Assembly (NCBI GenBank): GCA_012656075.1
Contig: JAAKBF010000282.1
Span: 124,001 to 188,000, forward strand
Direction of reading: 5' to 3'
Source of the DNA: Phytophthora hibernalis
Lineage: Eukaryota > Oomycota > Peronosporomycetes > Peronosporales > Peronosporaceae
Length of the DNA stretch: 64,000 nucleotides
Shown piece by piece: positions 23,392-35,203 of this stretch. The notes beneath the pieces were generated by a model. That model searched no databases and had not been told where the DNA came from. It saw only the letters and a list, made by a program, of their open reading frames with translations. Position 1 is the stretch's first letter. Every line of letters begins with the position of its first letter. Both the position numbers and the translations under genes were made by a program.

Positions 23392-25212
23392 CTAGTAGGA
23401 GTTGGAGCTCGAACTGAGGCTCGAGTTGAACGCGCCATCGTACGCTTCGTCCGTGCTCATGTACATGACCAGATACTCCCCGGTGTTGTGAGGTTGAACC
23501 CAGGCATTTCGCCCACACATGACTTGTCCGTGAGCTTCAGGTCTCCGCCGTTGCGCACATACGACGCCAGTACTTTCATGCCGCACGTTTCGCTTTGCAT
23601 AGCAACCATCCGAGTCGACACAGTCGTGACATGCGTGGCGTAGTCGAAGGCGATAAGCTCCTTGTTGTCACCATCAAGCGCCTCCAGCAGATACTCGGCA
23701 TACTTGTGCGGCGTCTGGGGATCCAACTTTCCGCTTAGAAGAAGGACGCTGGCCTGACTTGGGATCGTTGCTGACTTGTTCCAGTGCTGGTCGTGCTTGT
23801 ACATAATGCCGTCGCCGTCGTAGGTACTGATGCCCACTTCCTGGCATGCTGGAGAGGTATCTTTCGTGAAGGCGCAGTAAAGCGGATTTGTCGATGCCGT
23901 GTTCCCGTCACAGATTCTCGTGTTTTGAAAGCGTTCCTGCATCTCGGACGTGGATGGAGCGGGTGACTCCACGACTCGGAGAAAACGATGAGGTAGTAGA
24001 GCAGGTCCGACGTGAATGCATCGTCTTGTGTTTTAGAGGAGGAAGAAGGGTAGGCACTCATGATGAATTGGGCCAGCACCATGAAGTCCTCTGGCGCACA
24101 GCGGTTGAGTCTGTGAACGACCGGAGGAATGAGTGATCGCAGGTACGAATCCTTTAGCACAGTCCCCAAGGCGATTCGTAGGATAGTTGAAGGGGGTCGT
24201 CAAATCTTTCTGTAACATTGTTCATGAGCACAGCACAGGTGGAGTTTGGGTCGTTGTCGAACTGCTGAATCAAGTCCTCAACGGAATCGTGAAGACCTTT
24301 CTCCTCAAATCGCATCTTGCATTCACTGTCTTCGTCACAAAGCGCTAGAAAAGCATCGCCCACCTCACCAAAATCGTTATCCCAATTGGACCAGTACATG
24401 AACTTGTCCGCGGGGGCCCCAGAACTCGAAGCGACTCCGTCCAGAACGTACCCAGTCACAGTAGGTGGAGCGAGATGCACCAGGCGCTCCACCAAAATGG
24501 TGCCGTAGCTCGCACCATACACAATGGTGCTGGCACCGTTCGAATAGGTTGAAATGAACGTTGCAATATCCGTAGCAGCGGTTGTCACTGAGAAAGACGC
24601 AAGATCACCATACTCTTTATGCAGATCTTCAGCACATGCAGCCACCTCGGACGGATCAATTTCGATGCCAAAGGGGAACCAGTCGTGGTGACTTGTGCTG
24701 CAACGCAATCCAGTCGAGTACTGCGACCAGTACCGCGATGGTCCATCGTATACACGTTCACGGCTCCTTCTAGCTTGGAATGCAGCGTCTCCATGGAGGA
24801 TTCCACTACAAACACACAAAAGTTAGACATCGTCAGTAATCTCAAGATTAATACCAATCGCACAGTCTTCCAAGCTGACACACCAACTTACTTGCAACCG
24901 AAGAGTAGCCAGGGCCACCCTGAAGCAGCCATACATTGGAAGCAGTGCTAGGGTCGCCAACCGTAGCGGGTAAACGCTTGAAGAAGATGTCGACCTTCGG
25001 ATTCACCGACGCTGGAGTTTCACAGATGCCAGGATAGCACAGCGGTGCACTGTACACCGCACATTCAGCATCTTCCTGCGAGCTTCCAGCACCAGAGAAC
25101 GTGTAGTCGGAGCAAGGGTACCATCCGTTCAAGTCACTAGTCGGGAAACATTGAACTCGGCGGCTGCTTGTGCGAGTATTATCGCCGGAGCGATGAAATG
25201 ATTGAACTTCAT
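23392..25212 (-). pseudogene. Secreted serine peptidase family S33 (TAP-like), copy A, broken
   Basis: Two exons on the minus strand. Exon 1 (25,212-24,892) starts with a signal peptide (MKFNHFIAPAIILAQAAA) and reaches WYPCSDYTFSGAGSS and NVWLLQGGPGYSS, the oxyanion-loop region of alpha/beta-hydrolase S33. The intron is 24,891-24,806 (GTAAGT..TGTAG). Exon 2 has MDHRGTGRSTR, the nucleophile motif VYGASYGT, LLSGKLDPQTP (acid) and DYATH (His), so the triad codons survive. The family removes N-terminal residues or tripeptides, probably outside the cell. Single-base deletions break the frame after the signal peptide (about 25,145), at the TGSP run (about 24,675), between NNVTERF and SLIPPVV (about 24,190), at the W/E junction (about 23,970) and near the C-terminus (about 23,495). 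The last codons are Ser-rich. Confidence 0.85.
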
Positions 25213-25381
25213 TCAGAGGGGCAAGGACAATATGGTGGTTGTTGACGGTAGCCAGGAAAATTGGAAATGGCGTTTCTTGTAGTGCTCGTGCTTTTGCAAT
25301 CTTGACATAGTGAGCTAGGCGCCAGTCGCTGTATCGTCACATCAAGACCCCATCACGGAGATGCGGCATCCACGGCGTTGC

Positions 25382-25408
25382 ATGATGCATTGTTCGGCAA
25401 TGCATCAT
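25382..25408. repeat. Hairpin, 11-bp arms, 5-nt loop, upstream of copy A
   Basis: ATGATGCATTG, loop TTCGG, CAATGCATCAT. The equivalent place near copy C (47,590-47,615) holds a stem with TACATGTA in the loop, and near copy B a different 41-bp hairpin. Confidence 0.9.
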
Positions 25409-25665
25409 CACCTTGTGCCGCATCAGCATGTTGACGGTGGAAACGTTTTGCTGTTCGTCTACATGTACAATCAAGCCATTCTTTAAGACAGATCCAGGAA
25501 TTTAAGCCCTTAGATACTATCCATGATACAGGTTTATTAGCTATTGTATAACGTTTGGTAGCATGTTTGTTATCAAAGATACTAATGTGGCGAAGCGGGG
25601 CGGGAACAGCTTGGTTTTGATATTCGGGTTCTATAATACCGGTACAAAACTCTTGCATTGGACCC

Positions 25666-26880
25666 GTAGTGGCATCGATACACTCAACACTGCACAAAGA
25701 TTCGAAGGGTGCCATAATACGACTCGTATTATACGACCCATGATGCAAGTCGCGTATCCGTAATCTAATCGACGAAGTGTGGAACCCTCCTTATTATTAT
25801 CTGAAGTAACTGTGTATGCTAATATTTAACACCACACAAGTTCTACACAACACAGTTGACATGACATTTGTATGGAATCCCTGTCCTCCTCTAATATTAA
25901 ATTTCAAAAGCATCCACGGGACTTACTAATTAGGACAGGTTTTACAGTACATGTACTTCGAAGTAAGTCTCTGTACTCATTGCTCAGACCTCCACTACAC
26001 GTGCGGTACGTGTATTAATAGTGGAGATCGTGCGGTATGTGGCGAATTTATCGCTGCAGTTGTATTCAAAGACAATAGTATACCAGTAGTATTTTCTTCA
26101 CGTATAGATCATATTATAATCTGCACTTGAGTACTTCGAAGTATGACAAATCAACCAGGAAGTTTTGCAGTGCACAGGGCGTAGGAGGTCGGAGAGGAGA
26201 GCATCGCTGGAAGGAAAACTCTGAATACTTTTGGAATCGCATTTAACTTTTTTTATTTATTTTAAATGCTAAGCTAGGTGGAAGTTCCACGGTGGAACCG
26301 ACGTGATTTTGCTCAAATGAAAAATGACTCGGTTGCAATCCACTACGATACCAAGAATACTCTCAATCATGATAAGGTACGGCTGTACCAGTAAGATCTA
26401 ACTAATGGCCGTAGCCGCCGGGTGCCCAGTGGGTCCAGTCGGTGCGGTTTGATACAGAGTTCGCCCCGAGTGCAATCGGCTTTAGCCGTATTTTTGAAAG
26501 CTTACACATGTCTAATGCTCTGTATTTTTATAATACTAAATATCATATTTTCTAATATTTATAAATACAAAGTAATATATCATACATGTATTTAAAAAAA
26601 TGATTTAAAATGTATTTTAAAATACGTGAACCAGGTGTTCTTCAAGAGCTGAATTGCGTGCCGACCAACAAGTGGTTGTGCCGCCATTGCTGACCAACAT
26701 GTGTACTGTATTGGTTATACAGCCAGCGTCATGCGCCGGCGAACAAGTTGAGTCAAGTAGGCGCTACTCACGCTCATAATCGATAGTCTTGATGAACCGC
26801 CTTGATGAACCGAATACAGACAATCGCCGTGATATCTGCAATTCACTCCACAGACTGATACCGGTGCGGAAGCTGCTCCC
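25666..26880 (+). repeat. Dispersed repeat DR1, longest copy
   Basis: The first part matches 15,880-16,440 and 20,005-20,425. The second part (from about 26,190) matches 59,325-60,425 (shared GTCCAGTCGGTGCGGTTTGA and CAATCGGCTTTAGCC). Near its end (26,634-26,696) it encodes a piece of a protein C-terminus, GVLQELNCVPTNKWLCRHC, which recurs with N for T at 60.23 kb. This suggests a defective member of an unidentified transposon family. It contains TACATGTA at 25,948 and 26,583 and TACTTCGAAGTA at 25,954 and 26,132. Confidence 0.8.
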
Positions 26881-27080
26881 AATGACGCTATAAAGTCAAG
26901 TCAAATATGTCTCTACCGTATTTGTCGGATCGAGTGTGACACGTTCTAACATGTGAAAAGGAAAATGTTTGCGAATTTGTGTCGTTTCTGCTATCGATTT
27001 GCTTTCGTGGCATCCGCCTCCGGTATATTTAAATCACTATTATACTGGGAGGACAGATTTAGCTGGCTGAACGAGCCTAA

Positions 27081-27115
27081 CCAATTAAACCCTGGGGACC
27101 CCAGGGTTTAATTGG
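27081..27115. repeat. Perfect hairpin, 17-bp arms, 1-nt loop
   Basis: CCAATTAAACCCTGGGG, A, CCCCAGGGTTTAATTGG. Confidence 0.95.
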
Positions 27116-27510
27116 CGAATGTCGCCTAAGTCCATATGTCACCGATTGTGACTACGGTCACACAAAATATTATGTGTATCTTGTGGATGGTGGTGATCCG
27201 AATGTCGTTGGGCGAAGAAGCTCCATCTACCTTGTTTGAAAGTGCGCTATCTTCGTTAAACGAGTCACGCAGTCGCTTTGGCCCGAGTAGGTAAGATGTA
27301 GATTTGGAAGGGTGCCAAGGTTACGATTCTCAGGACATGCTGCGCAAGCTATACTTGCGCATTCACCATTACCTGCTCGGGTTGTACCCGGTGTGAACGG
27401 GACGTTGTATCCATACATGGTGCTGCTAGGCTTCTCGGATGTGTTAGCAAACGCGTTTTCTCTGGCAAAGACAACAAGATGCAAACGCACCGGTAGGGGT
27501 AGCCTACCGC

Positions 27511-27548
27511 TTTTCGTGTGCCCCTACCGGAGTAGGGGCACACGAAAA
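27511..27548. repeat. Perfect hairpin, 17-bp arms, 4-nt loop
   Basis: TTTTCGTGTGCCCCTAC, loop CGGA, GTAGGGGCACACGAAAA. A smaller stem (CGGTAGG..CCTACCG) lies just before it. Confidence 0.95.
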
Positions 27549-28732
27549 TTTAAAAGTTCAAAGAGGCGCGAGCTTAATTAAAAAAGAATCTTAGTCAACT
27601 GTCCTCCCAGCCTAATGCTACGCCTCTAGTTAATAACTACTAAGTATAGAAATTACGCAGCTCGAAAACATCATTTGAAGTATGAATATGTCCTATGACT
27701 AATACTATTATAATTCATGCACTGTACTCTACACCTAGTATTTTATAATATATGCACTGAACTGTACACCTAGTTTATATTACCGGTAATAACTCTTGTA
27801 CTTACAGGGAGTACAGTACATGTACTGACCCTGCTTGAAATGAAGGAAGAAACACCGTCTCACAAGGTCGTTCAGGTGCATGTAGATGTCCGACATTTCA
27901 GTATGCTATTGTGTTGTGAGAGTCATGATTGTTTGCACTGGCTTCGAACAATTGTAAAATGAGCCTGGGGATGAAAGTTGGTTCTAGCGCTATCGTTCAC
28001 AACTAGTGTACTCCATTTACACTACGGGTAAATTGGTGTTATTAATAGTGTTTACAGTTAGTAACATATGCTTACATGAATTTACCGAACGAGAGGTCAA
28101 TTTTAAGTAGCTATTTTTGTAGGCGCGATATAATTTGCGGCGTCCGATCTTGCTCGATCTCATATATCAGTATTCTTATGAATAGGACGCCGATACGTGC
28201 TCACTTTAAACTTGCCGTTTCGATCCGTGTTGTGTTTTCGAATTGAGCGGGTAGAGGTAGAATTATCGGCGACCTCCACGTAGTGAAGGTTTCCCCTGGG
28301 TTGAGGAGTGGTGGTCGTCGCAAATTTAAAACTGACTGATTCTAATCTACGATCTTGCTGACTGGGAGCCTCGCGTGTTCACCAACCAATTGCGCTCTCC
28401 TGCAAAATACGTTTTGAAAGCTGCAGTTCATTCTTAGGGTCAACTTGTAGTTAGCTTAAGCCTCAATGTAGCACCGAGGTACGCATCCAGTACACATTTT
28501 GTCGGGGACGTACCGGTAATGGCATGCATCACTACGATGTCAGGTCTAGGAGGAAATACGCTTCACTCAATGGAGTTTATTTACTATCGAAAAGAAGCCT
28601 CGCCGCATACTGATTGCGCACACCAGTTTGTCAATTCTAGTTGCTGGAAGGTTCTACCTTGGTAACCTCAAGAAATGTTGTCTATCTACGCGATAGGTTC
28701 TACTCGTTGTTGGAGTGATGATTGCCAGCTAC

Positions 28733-30547
28733 TTAGTCCGAGCTCGAGCTCGAACTGAAGTTCGAATTGAACATACCATCATATGCGTCATCCGTGCTCA
28801 AGTACTTGTACAGATACTCCTCCGGTATCGTGAGGTTGAACCCAGGCATTTCGCCCACACGACTTGTCCGTGAGCTTCAGGTCTCCACCATTGCGCACGT
28901 ACGACGCCAGCACTTTCATGCCGCACGTTTCGCTGTTCTTATCACCTGCAATCATCCGAGTCGATACGATCGTGTCGTGTGTGGCGTAGTCGAAGGCAAT
29001 GTGTTCTTTATTCTCACCATCAAGGGCTTTCAGCAGATACTCGCCATACTTGTGCGGCGTCTGAGGGTCCAACTTTCCGCTTAGAAGAAGGACGCTGGCC
29101 TGACTTGGGATCGTTGCTGACTTGTTCCAGTACTGGTCGCGCTTGTACATGATGCCATCGGCGTCATAAGTACTTATGCCCTCTTCCTGGCATGCTGGAG
29201 AGGTATCTTTCGAGAAGGCGCAGTACAGCGAGTTCATCCATGAAAGACTCCCGTCACAGATTTTTGTCTTCTGAAAGCGTGCCTCCATCTCGGACATGGA
29301 TGGAGCGGGCGACTCCCACTTCTCAGAGAAAATGATGAGGTAGTAGAGTAGGTCGGACACGTACGTTCTGTCTTGTTTAAAGGGTTCAAATGTGTAAACG
29401 CTCGTGAGGAATTGGGCCAGGACATCCAAGTCCTCGGGCGCACAGCGGTTGAATCGGTGAATAACCGGTGGAATGAGCGATCGACGGTAAGGATTCTTTA
29501 TCACGGTTCCCAAGGTGGACCGAAGGGTAGTTGATGGGGGACCGCCGGTCATATTGGTCATGAGCATACCACAGGTCGAGTTTGGGTCGTTGTCGAACTG
29601 TTGAATCAAGTCCGTGAGGGTATTGTTGAGACTCTTCGACTCAAAACGCATCTTGCATTCGCTGTCTTTGTCACAAAGCGCTAGAAACGCTTCGCCCACT
29701 TCGCCAAAATAGGTGTTCCAGTTCGACCAAAACATGAACTCGTCCGCGGGAGCACCTGAACTCGTGGCGACTCCGTCCAAAACGTACCCAGTCACCGCAG
29801 TAGGAGCGAGATTTATCAGACGCTCCACCAAAATGGTGCCATAGCTCACACCGTACACGATGGTGCTGGCACCGTTCGAATACGTCGAAATGAACGTTGC
29901 AAGATCCGTAGCAGCGGTTGTCACTGAGAAAGACGCCAGGTCGCCATACTTCTTGTGCAGATCTTTAGCACACGAAGCTACCTCGGATAAATCGATTCCG
30001 AACCCCCAGGAGAACCAGTCATCGTGGCTTGTGCTGCCACACAATCAAACCGAGTACTGCGCCCAGTGCCGCGGTGATCCATCGTATACACGTTTACAGC
30101 TCCTTCTAGCTGGGAGTGCAGCGTGATCATATCGATCTCCACTACAAACGGTAGCGACACACAAGTTAGCCTTCGTCAGCAATTTTACTATCCCTCAGTG
30201 CTTTGAAAATGCTAGCTCAACTTACTTGCAGTCGAAGAGTAACCGGGACCACCCTGAAGCAGCCATACATTGGAAGCAGTACTAGGGTCGCCAACCGTAG
30301 CGGGCAAACGCTTGAAGAAGATGTCGACCTTCGGATTTACCGACGCTGGGGTTTCACAGATACCAGGATAGCACAGCGGAGCACTGTACACCGCACACTC
30401 TGCATCTTCCGTCGAGCTTCCTTGGTCAGAGAACGTGTAGTCGGAACAAGGGTACCATCCATTCAAGTCACTCGTCGAAGAAACATTAGACGCAGTAGCT
30501 GCTTGTACGAGTATCATCGCCGGAGCGATGATCTGGCTGATCTTCAT
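28733..30547 (-). pseudogene. Secreted serine peptidase family S33 (TAP-like), copy B, broken
   Basis: Exon 1 runs 30,547-30,226: signal peptide MKISQIIAPAMILVQAATA, then WYPCSDYTFSDQGSS and LLQGGPGYSS. I chose this ATG over an upstream one at 30,673 because the hydrophobic signal follows it directly and copies A and C start at the same residue. The intron is 30,225-30,142 (84 bp, GTAAGT..TGTAG) and the exon ends in phase 1. Exon 2 reads about 400 codons from 30,044 without a break and holds VYGVSYGT (nucleophile Ser), LLSGKLDPQTP and DYATH. Defects: one indel at the TGSP segment (about 30,010) and a 2-bp loss in a CA run (about 28,860) after LKLTDKSC, which scrambles the C-terminus. This is the least damaged copy and could still encode most of the fold. 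Confidence 0.85.
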
Positions 30548-30736
30548 ATCGAAGACAAGCGGGTACTCGGTAGTTAGGAAAACGGGGAATGGTACTTCTT
30601 GCAGTGTTTGTGCGTTCAGTATTAATACCGGTAACTTATTATGGGAGCCAGGCAGCAGTCGTTGTATCGTCACAACAAGAGCCCATCACGTAGATGCAGC
30701 ATCGACAGAGATGTACATGTAATCACCTTGTACAAC

Positions 30737-30777
30737 GCATTGTTGATGCGGTGCAACTTGCACCGCATCAACAATGC
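30737..30777. repeat. Perfect hairpin, 20-bp arms, 1-nt loop
   Basis: GCATTGTTGATGCGGTGCAA, C, then its exact complement. It lies about 190 bp upstream of S33 copy B. The right arm resembles unique sequence at the same place near copies A and C (CCGCATCA), so the left arm looks like an inverted duplication. Confidence 0.95.
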
Positions 30778-30789
30778 TTCATGGTACAG

Positions 30790-31240
30790 TGATCTGCTTC
30801 CTCAGCGAACACTCAAATCTAAATAACCTTTCAAATTGTATGTACAGACAGAAGGTGGCCGATACAGAGAAGGGTTTCACATAAAATGTACTTGAATTAT
30901 TTATATATACCAGGTGTTCACTGAGGAAGCAGATTACTGTATTACATGTAATACATGTAGTTCGGCAGATTCGAGCAGTACTGTAGCCAGTCGAGAGCGA
31001 AAGACAACCTGCATGCACGTTAAACAATGCATCAGTGTGGACGCCGCGTCCCTGAGATGGGGTCTTGACAACGCAGCATTGTTCACTTATTCAAGAACGA
31101 CCAACATTTTCGATACGGTGTGGAAAAATACTCTTTTTGGTTCACGACAAACTGCCAGTCAACGTTATTTAGTAATATCAACACAAGTCCATGCCATGTA
31201 TTTTAATACATGTAATTTAAAAATTGGACTGTTAGTTTAA
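30790..31240. other. Spacer with stacked palindromes
   Basis: No gene seen. CTGAGGAAGC and GCTTCCTCAG pair across about 115 bp (30,790 and 30,921). TACATGTA occurs at 30,943, 30,952 and 31,207. The segment ends in the TTAA target of the piggyBac element. Confidence 0.5.
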
Positions 31241-33917
31241 CCCCCAACGCCCACACGTTGTATCGTACAACATGTTTCAATAGGGATTGGCTCGGAAAAC
31301 AGCACAACTTTAGTGAAATCAAGTTTAAGCACATCCTAACAAAACCGAGACGTTCCCGCAAATGCACAGGGCTAGGCATAAAAAGGTTCATAAAGTGTAC
31401 CAGCTCCCTCCCTCTCTCCTCCGAATCAGTGGCTGTCGCTCATTCGAAGAAAACTCGAAGACAGCGCAAGACGGCAAGGACACGCATGGTAAGCAAGAAA
31501 TCAAGGAATAACTTTCCGAGCACGTTCGCTTTATCGAGCGTTTGGATGGCCGCAGCGAGGAGGAGCTGAAGCGTCTGGTGAGGGAGCATGTTGAATATTT
31601 GTCTGGAGAGCGCGACGAGGACGTCAACTTCGGCGACGACCGCCCGCCGCCGTCAACGGGTAAAGCTCCGCGCACAACCCCCTCCCAAGAAGTTGAGACC
31701 TCCGACGGGCAAGGACGCGTCGTACCTCAGGGCCCAAAAGCGCCTGCTATCTCAGGAGCGTCATGATATTGCTGTAAAGACCGCCGCTGGCTCCGGGAAG
31801 AAAGCGCCGGTCGCGAGGAAGGCCAAGTACGACGGCAGCGACTACGATCCCGACGAAATGGAAGGCGAAGACGATGACGAAGCGGACGAGATGGATGAAT
31901 TCAGTGAAGAGGAGAAGGTGGCAACGACGGTGACGAAGAAGAAGGCGAAGCGTGTCACCAGACCGAAGAGCAGCAAGCATCAAGGGGGAATGTCGAAGGT
32001 ATGCATGTTTCATGTTGTCGGATACAGCAAGGACTTACGCCTTACTCATGGTGGATGTGATGCAGGGACAGCGAAGCAAAAAAGCCAAGAAAACCAAGTG
32101 CTGCTCGTGTAGCTAAGGAGAAGAAGAAGGAGAAGAAGAAGGCGGCTGCGGAGAATCGATGCGCTGCCGCTGCAGTTGCACAAGAAACGGGTGCGGCTGC
32201 GCATGAAGTCGCGAGAAGAAGATGAAGAGAACTGCGCAAGCTACTCCGAAGAAACGTGCAACAAATTCCAGTAAAGCTGTGACGCCAAAGCGCAAGAAGT
32301 CTATACCCGATCAACGTGTAGCTGCGGAATCACCAGCACCGCTTCCATCACTGACAAGGTACGACATGATACATGTTCTATCCAGCTACATGTACTCACA
32401 ATTGTTAATGTCCTTCATGCAGGTATGTACAACATCATGCCAAGTCCAGCCTGTGTACAACATCTTATAATGTTGTACATTACAACATGTTACTACATCC
32501 AGCATGTTTATTGATACTGAGCGCTCGATTTCTAACTCATATTTTTGATACGCGAACAGTTCCAAGTCTCCAGCTCCGTCTCCGTTGGGGTTCCCGTTGA
32601 CGCCAAGCCAAGCTACTTCACCGGGGCCTACACCCACGCCGGATTCTGCTGATTCTCTATTGGAGCGTTTCAGGTACAATCGTAAAGTAGGAGCTGTGCA
32701 TTTTATATTTATAGGGCACTAACTTGTTTGATGTATTTCGAGACATATCCTCTCCGCACGTGCCCGTTTCCGTTGAACCACCTGTAGACTTGGTTGACGA
32801 AGGATCGGACCCCCAGGATTTCGAAGTACTCGACTCGGACTGTGACGAAACTGAGACGGAGATCTGCTTCTATGACGATGACGAGGAGTTGGAGCGCTCA
32901 AGGCGTGCTGCAGAAGATTCCGGAGAGGAAGGGGTTGAGGATGAGGTTGGCAGTGAAAGCGAGGAGGTTGAAGCTGCAGAAAGTGACCTGATTACTACAG
33001 ACACTGCCGAAGAGGTTGGTGCTGTTGGCCAAATTGGCGAAGGTGTTGGCGCTGCTCCGTCGGCGCATCAGTGGGATGTTCTGGATAAATCGTTGATGGT
33101 CAACTTTGCCAAGGATGACGAGAAGATGATGAACATGCGCGCGGAGGGTTGGATGTTTGGTAAGGCTGCGTGATGATGTTGTACCATGATGTTGTAGCAT
33201 ACAACATGTTCTAACATGTCCAATGTTGTATTTTGCGTTATGTAGACGCCAAAGAGTTTCCGCCTGATCAACGTTACCCTGGGTTGTATGCTGGAGACTA
33301 TGGACCTACAGACGAGGTTCTTGCTTTGGCCGGGTCGCCTTTGAAGCTGTTCTTTTCTTCATGCCAAAACGTTTGTGGAAGAAAGTGGCAGAGGACCGCT
33401 ACTTCCTGCAGAATCTGACAGCACGAGTTGATGACATGTTTGAAAAACAGAAGGCAACTGGCAAACAATCGAAGGAGTGGTTTATGCATCGTGAGGCTAA
33501 AAAGCCCGACATCGAGCCCCATGAAATTATGACTGTGCTGGGTCTTCTAATGGCTCGGATTTGAAGGCGCAAATTTCATGATCACTGGAGAACGACAGCA
33601 AAAGGAGCGGTGCCGCGCGGGACCTTCAGTGACTTCATAGCCACCGCTTTGAGCATGTAATGGTAAACCTCCATTTTACCAACAACGCAGATGTTCGCGG
33701 TGCTACGGACCTCGCATGGAAAGTGAGATCCATTATCGAAACTCTACAACATACGTTTCCAATGGGATACAAAACCCCGCCAGTGATTTCGTTCGACGAA
33801 GGTATTCTGCCTTAGAGGAACCGCAACGACCCACACGGCAGTACCTCAAGGCGAAACCGCACAAATGGGGCACGAAGTTGTTCCTGACATGCTGCGCAGA
33901 CACTGCATATACGTATG

Positions 33918-33939
33918 CGCGAGTTCTTCGGAACTCGCG
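33918..33939. repeat. Hairpin, 9-bp arms, TTCG loop, inside an intron
   Basis: CGCGAGTTC, TTCG, GAACTCGCG, five bases after the inferred 5' splice site (GTATGC at 33,913). Confidence 0.9.
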
Positions 33940-34375
33940 TTTTTTTGGCTAAGTCAAACATGTTGTATCGGACTTAATGTTGCCTGTATCCATGGTGTAT
34001 CTGTCAACATGTAGACTTGAGGTGTATTGTGTCAAGGCACAACAAATCGAAGAGGTGGGAAACGTACCTGAAAGTCAGCCGTCTGCCGACCCCAATACTG
34101 GTCCTTCTGCGGTAATCCGCAACCTAGAAGCCATACTTCCGCGCCCCCAAGACGAAGTCTATCACCTCGTGGTGACTGATCGGTTTTACACTTCAGCGCA
34201 GCTTGCTTTCCAGCTGTTACATCGGAACGTCTATAGTATTGGTTACCCTTTGCAAATTGTCGAGAAGAATCGCGACCCCGAAACGAACGCCTCACGGAAC
34301 GACAAGAATGGCTGTGGCGAAAACCGCCCTAAAATGACTGGGTTGGTCTGGTGGAACAGAAAGCCTGTGCAGTTT

Positions 34376-34434
34376 CTCAGTACAGGGACCCTGTACTGAG
34401 GCAGGTCATCGCTCGGCTCTCTAGCCGAGCGATG
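34376..34434. repeat. Two adjacent perfect hairpins in the transposase gene
   Basis: First: CTCAGTACAGGG, A, CCCTGTACTGAG (34,376-34,400). Second: CATCGCTCGGCT, CTCT, AGCCGAGCGATG (34,407-34,434). The first falls directly after the coding text FLST and its second arm brings a TGA in frame, so it looks like a recent inverted duplication within the gene. Confidence 0.9.
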
Positions 34435-34893
34435 GAAAGCTGCCGTACGTAGTAGTGTATATTTATAGCAGCTACAAGGTAAACTAACGACAATGTTATG
34501 TATGTGAACAGAGAGGCGCACGCGCGGCAACAGAGGCGTTCGCCAGACTATCCCTTGTCCAGCGATGGTCCGTGACTATCATCGCTGGATGGGTGGGGTT
34601 GACATTCATGACCAGCTTCGACTCCAGCGATACTCGCTCCAGATGCAGACATGGTGCAAGAATTACTACAAGTCCATCTTCATGGGACTTGTAGATGTCG
34701 CTATAGGGAACGCCTACATTGTGTTCAGGGAGGCTCAAAGAGAAGTTCTCAGAGGCCCGTGACGCATGCAGAATTCATGATGGAGCTGCATACCGAGTTG
34801 CTGGAGCTACGGGAACAAGATTTCTCGGATCTCGATCGAGTAAGTTCTTCATGTTATACCAGCGACATGTTGTATGCGCCTGTGTGACATGTG

Positions 34894-35203
34894 CGTACAG
34901 ATACATGCTGTATCGGTCACATGCTGTATGCAGCTGTGTGGTCTGCATTCGGCTGTGCGGCCTGTGCGTACAGATACATGCTGTATCGGTCACATGCTGT
35001 ATGCAGCTGTGTGGTCTGCATTCGGCTGTGCGGCCTGTGCGTACAGATACATGCTTATCGGTCACATGCTGTATGCAGCTGTGTGGTCTGCATTCGGCTG
35101 TGCGGCCTGTGCGTACAGATACATTCTGTATCGGTCACATGCTGTATGCAGCTGTGTGGTCTGTGCGTGCAGATAGATGTTGTATCGGCCACACGATGTA
35201 TGG
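34894..35203 (+). repeat. 73-bp minisatellite inside an intron
   Basis: Units start at 34,894, 34,967, 35,040 and 35,112, and a shortened one at 35,166. Each begins CGTACAGATACATGCTGTAT or close to it. They lie wholly inside the inferred intron 34,840-35,253 and expand it to 414 bp against 67-102 bp for the other introns. ORFs read through the repeat are by-products. Confidence 0.9.

Larger units (their letters stand above)
26881..28732. other. AT-rich spacer with perfect hairpins, no recognised gene
   Basis: No ORF of note apart from short ones around 27,230-27,580. It contains the hairpins at 27,081 and 27,511 and palindromic octamers at 27,781, 27,817 and 28,511. The last 100 bp are homologous to sequence downstream of S33 copies A and C. 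Confidence 0.5.

Noticed and set aside
23392..30547. S33 genes as intact functional peptidases with alternative introns at the frame breaks
   Set aside because: The breaks are one- or two-base indels inside conserved motifs with no GT/AG pair around them that would restore the frame.
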